A program made the translations under genes and the position numbers. Source: Spirochaetia bacterium (GTDB lineage: Bacteria; Spirochaetota; Spirochaetia; Treponematales; Breznakiellaceae). Taken from it: a DNA stretch of 6,597 bases. Shown here in pieces: positions 5,752-6,597 of the stretch (positions within the stretch are counted from its first letter, which is position 1; the number at the start of each line of letters is the position of its first letter). The stretch spans positions 1-6,597 of the forward strand of contig BOAU01000096.1 in assembly GCA_026002025.1 (NCBI GenBank). Reading direction: 5' to 3'. The notes under the pieces were generated by a model. It did not search any database, had not been told where the DNA came from, and worked only from the letters and a program-made list of their open reading frames with translations.

Positions 5752-6589
5752 AAAATGCTTCTTTAAAAAAAACCTCCTGTCTAAGTAATTTTGGAATATA
5801 GTCTGATAATTTATTCAATATTTCTTGAGCCAATTTATGTAATCTTTCGTACTCCTCATCAGAAATAGTATTACCTTGAGTAAAAATGTTTTGCGGATCT
5901 TCTTTAACTCCCTCTAAATATTTTATAAGTAATTGATAATCTATATTTTTCGTTTGATTTTTAAATAATAATGGCAAATGATATAATAATTTTGAAACCA
6001 CATCTATATTATCCTTCCTGCCAGATAAATCCATACGGCCATCTCTGGATCCTTTTCCTAGATTCCCTGCGTGATCTCCTAATAAATGTACATAATATAA
6101 TAACGCTCCAAAATGTTCTATTTTGCTATTATCATTCTGCGAAAAAGTGAAAACTTGTCGTATAGTATTTAATAAAATTTTATTTTTTCTAATTTCCCAC
6201 CTTCTTTGTACATCAGGACACTTGGGCGAAGATTGATATATGAAGTCATAGCCTCTATGCGTAAAATACTGATGCAAATTTGCGGGACCTGGGGTGATAA
6301 ATTTGTCAATATTTGGAATATGTTTAATACGGCATTTCTTAAGAATATTATAATGCTTGTTAACTGTTTTTCTTACAGGACCGGGTATTCCATTTTTAGT
6401 ATCGTCCCACTCGTCAATTGCTAAATAAATCGCCGAAAGCAAAGCGGCTACCTTCTTTTCTTTACTAGATAAACTATTGACATCATTTGGTTCCAATCTA
6501 ACTAATTTACTATAAGGATACTTTTCATTTCCAAATAATACACTTAAAATATCATTATTATGTTCAGGGGTTTGTCTGCCAAACACCAT
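5744..6589 (-). CDS. AT-rich gene of unknown function with HRGYD and HLLGDH motifs
   Basis: I do not recognise a named function. The frame gives 281 residues from ATG 6589 but is still open at the right edge, so the true start may lie beyond the window. No signal peptide or membrane helix is visible; the product looks cytoplasmic, helical, and rich in Lys, Asn, Ile and Tyr. Two histidine clusters stand out: LHQYFTHRGYDFIY (105-118), followed by RRWEIRKNKILLNTIRQVF, and ALLYYVHLLGDHAGN (162-176). A third stretch is LLYHLPLLF (201-209). H-x-x-G-D-H in a helix, plus a distant His-Arg-Gly-x-Asp, could bind a metal, as in alpha-helical zinc phospholipase/P1-nuclease folds, but that is a guess. The C-terminus reads YIPKLLRQEVFFKEAFYD. 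The strong AT bias compared with the operon points to horizontal transfer. The reading frame is long and clearly coding. Confidence 0.8.
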   Translation of the reverse strand: MVFGRQTPEHNNDILSVLFGNEKYPYSKLVRLEPNDVNSLSSKEKKVAALLSAIYLAIDEWDDTKNGIPGPVRKTVNKHYNILKKCRIKHIPNIDKFITPGPANLHQYFTHRGYDFIYQSSPKCPDVQRRWEIRKNKILLNTIRQVFTFSQNDNSKIEHFGALLYYVHLLGDHAGNLGKGSRDGRMDLSGRKDNIDVVSKLLYHLPLLFKNQTKNIDYQLLIKYLEGVKEDPQNIFTQGNTISDEEYERLHKLAQEILNKLSDYIPKLLRQEVFFKEAFYD

Positions 6590-6597
6590 GTTTATAG

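Overview
The window is bacterial DNA in which every supported gene lies on the minus strand, so it reads from right to left. Most of it (about 1-5600) is GC-rich. The right end (about 5604-6597) is much more AT-rich: the 60-base block from 5941 has 11 G/C and the block from 6301 has 14, while the block from 4741 has 38. The host is probably an anaerobe that makes or repairs a respiratory quinone. A spirochaete of the Treponema group is my guess from the overall style of the proteins, but no marker gene here fixes the taxon.

From right to left, 6589-5744 is an AT-rich gene of 281 or more residues with no function I can name. Its start may lie beyond the window. Then comes about 140 bases holding two overlapping small reading frames (5751-5623 and 5743-5600). 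At 5603-5113 is the wreck of a mannitol dehydrogenase/fructuronate reductase family gene: the NAD-binding N-terminus is followed, in another frame, by what looks like the last residues of the same kind of protein.

The centre (5062 to the left edge) looks like one operon. It encodes a UbiD-type decarboxylase (5062-3566), a UbiA-type prenyltransferase (3576-2650), the flavin prenyltransferase UbiX that makes the UbiD cofactor (2637-2068), and an ABC importer: binding protein (2068-1124), ATPase (1158-334) and the first 69 codons of the permease (209-1). Genes overlap or are 12 bases apart except the last gap, where 124 bases carry a palindromic repeat. A sigma70-like promoter sits so close to the ubiD ATG that its mRNA may be leaderless.

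The three enzymes form the late half of a quinone pathway: prenylate an aromatic carboxylic acid, then decarboxylate it with prenylated FMN. No early-step gene is visible. The linked importer belongs to the nitrate/sulfonate/taurine/thiamine-precursor type and may bring in an aromatic precursor or a flavin. That link is an inference from gene order. No tRNA, rRNA, CRISPR array or complete insertion sequence was seen.
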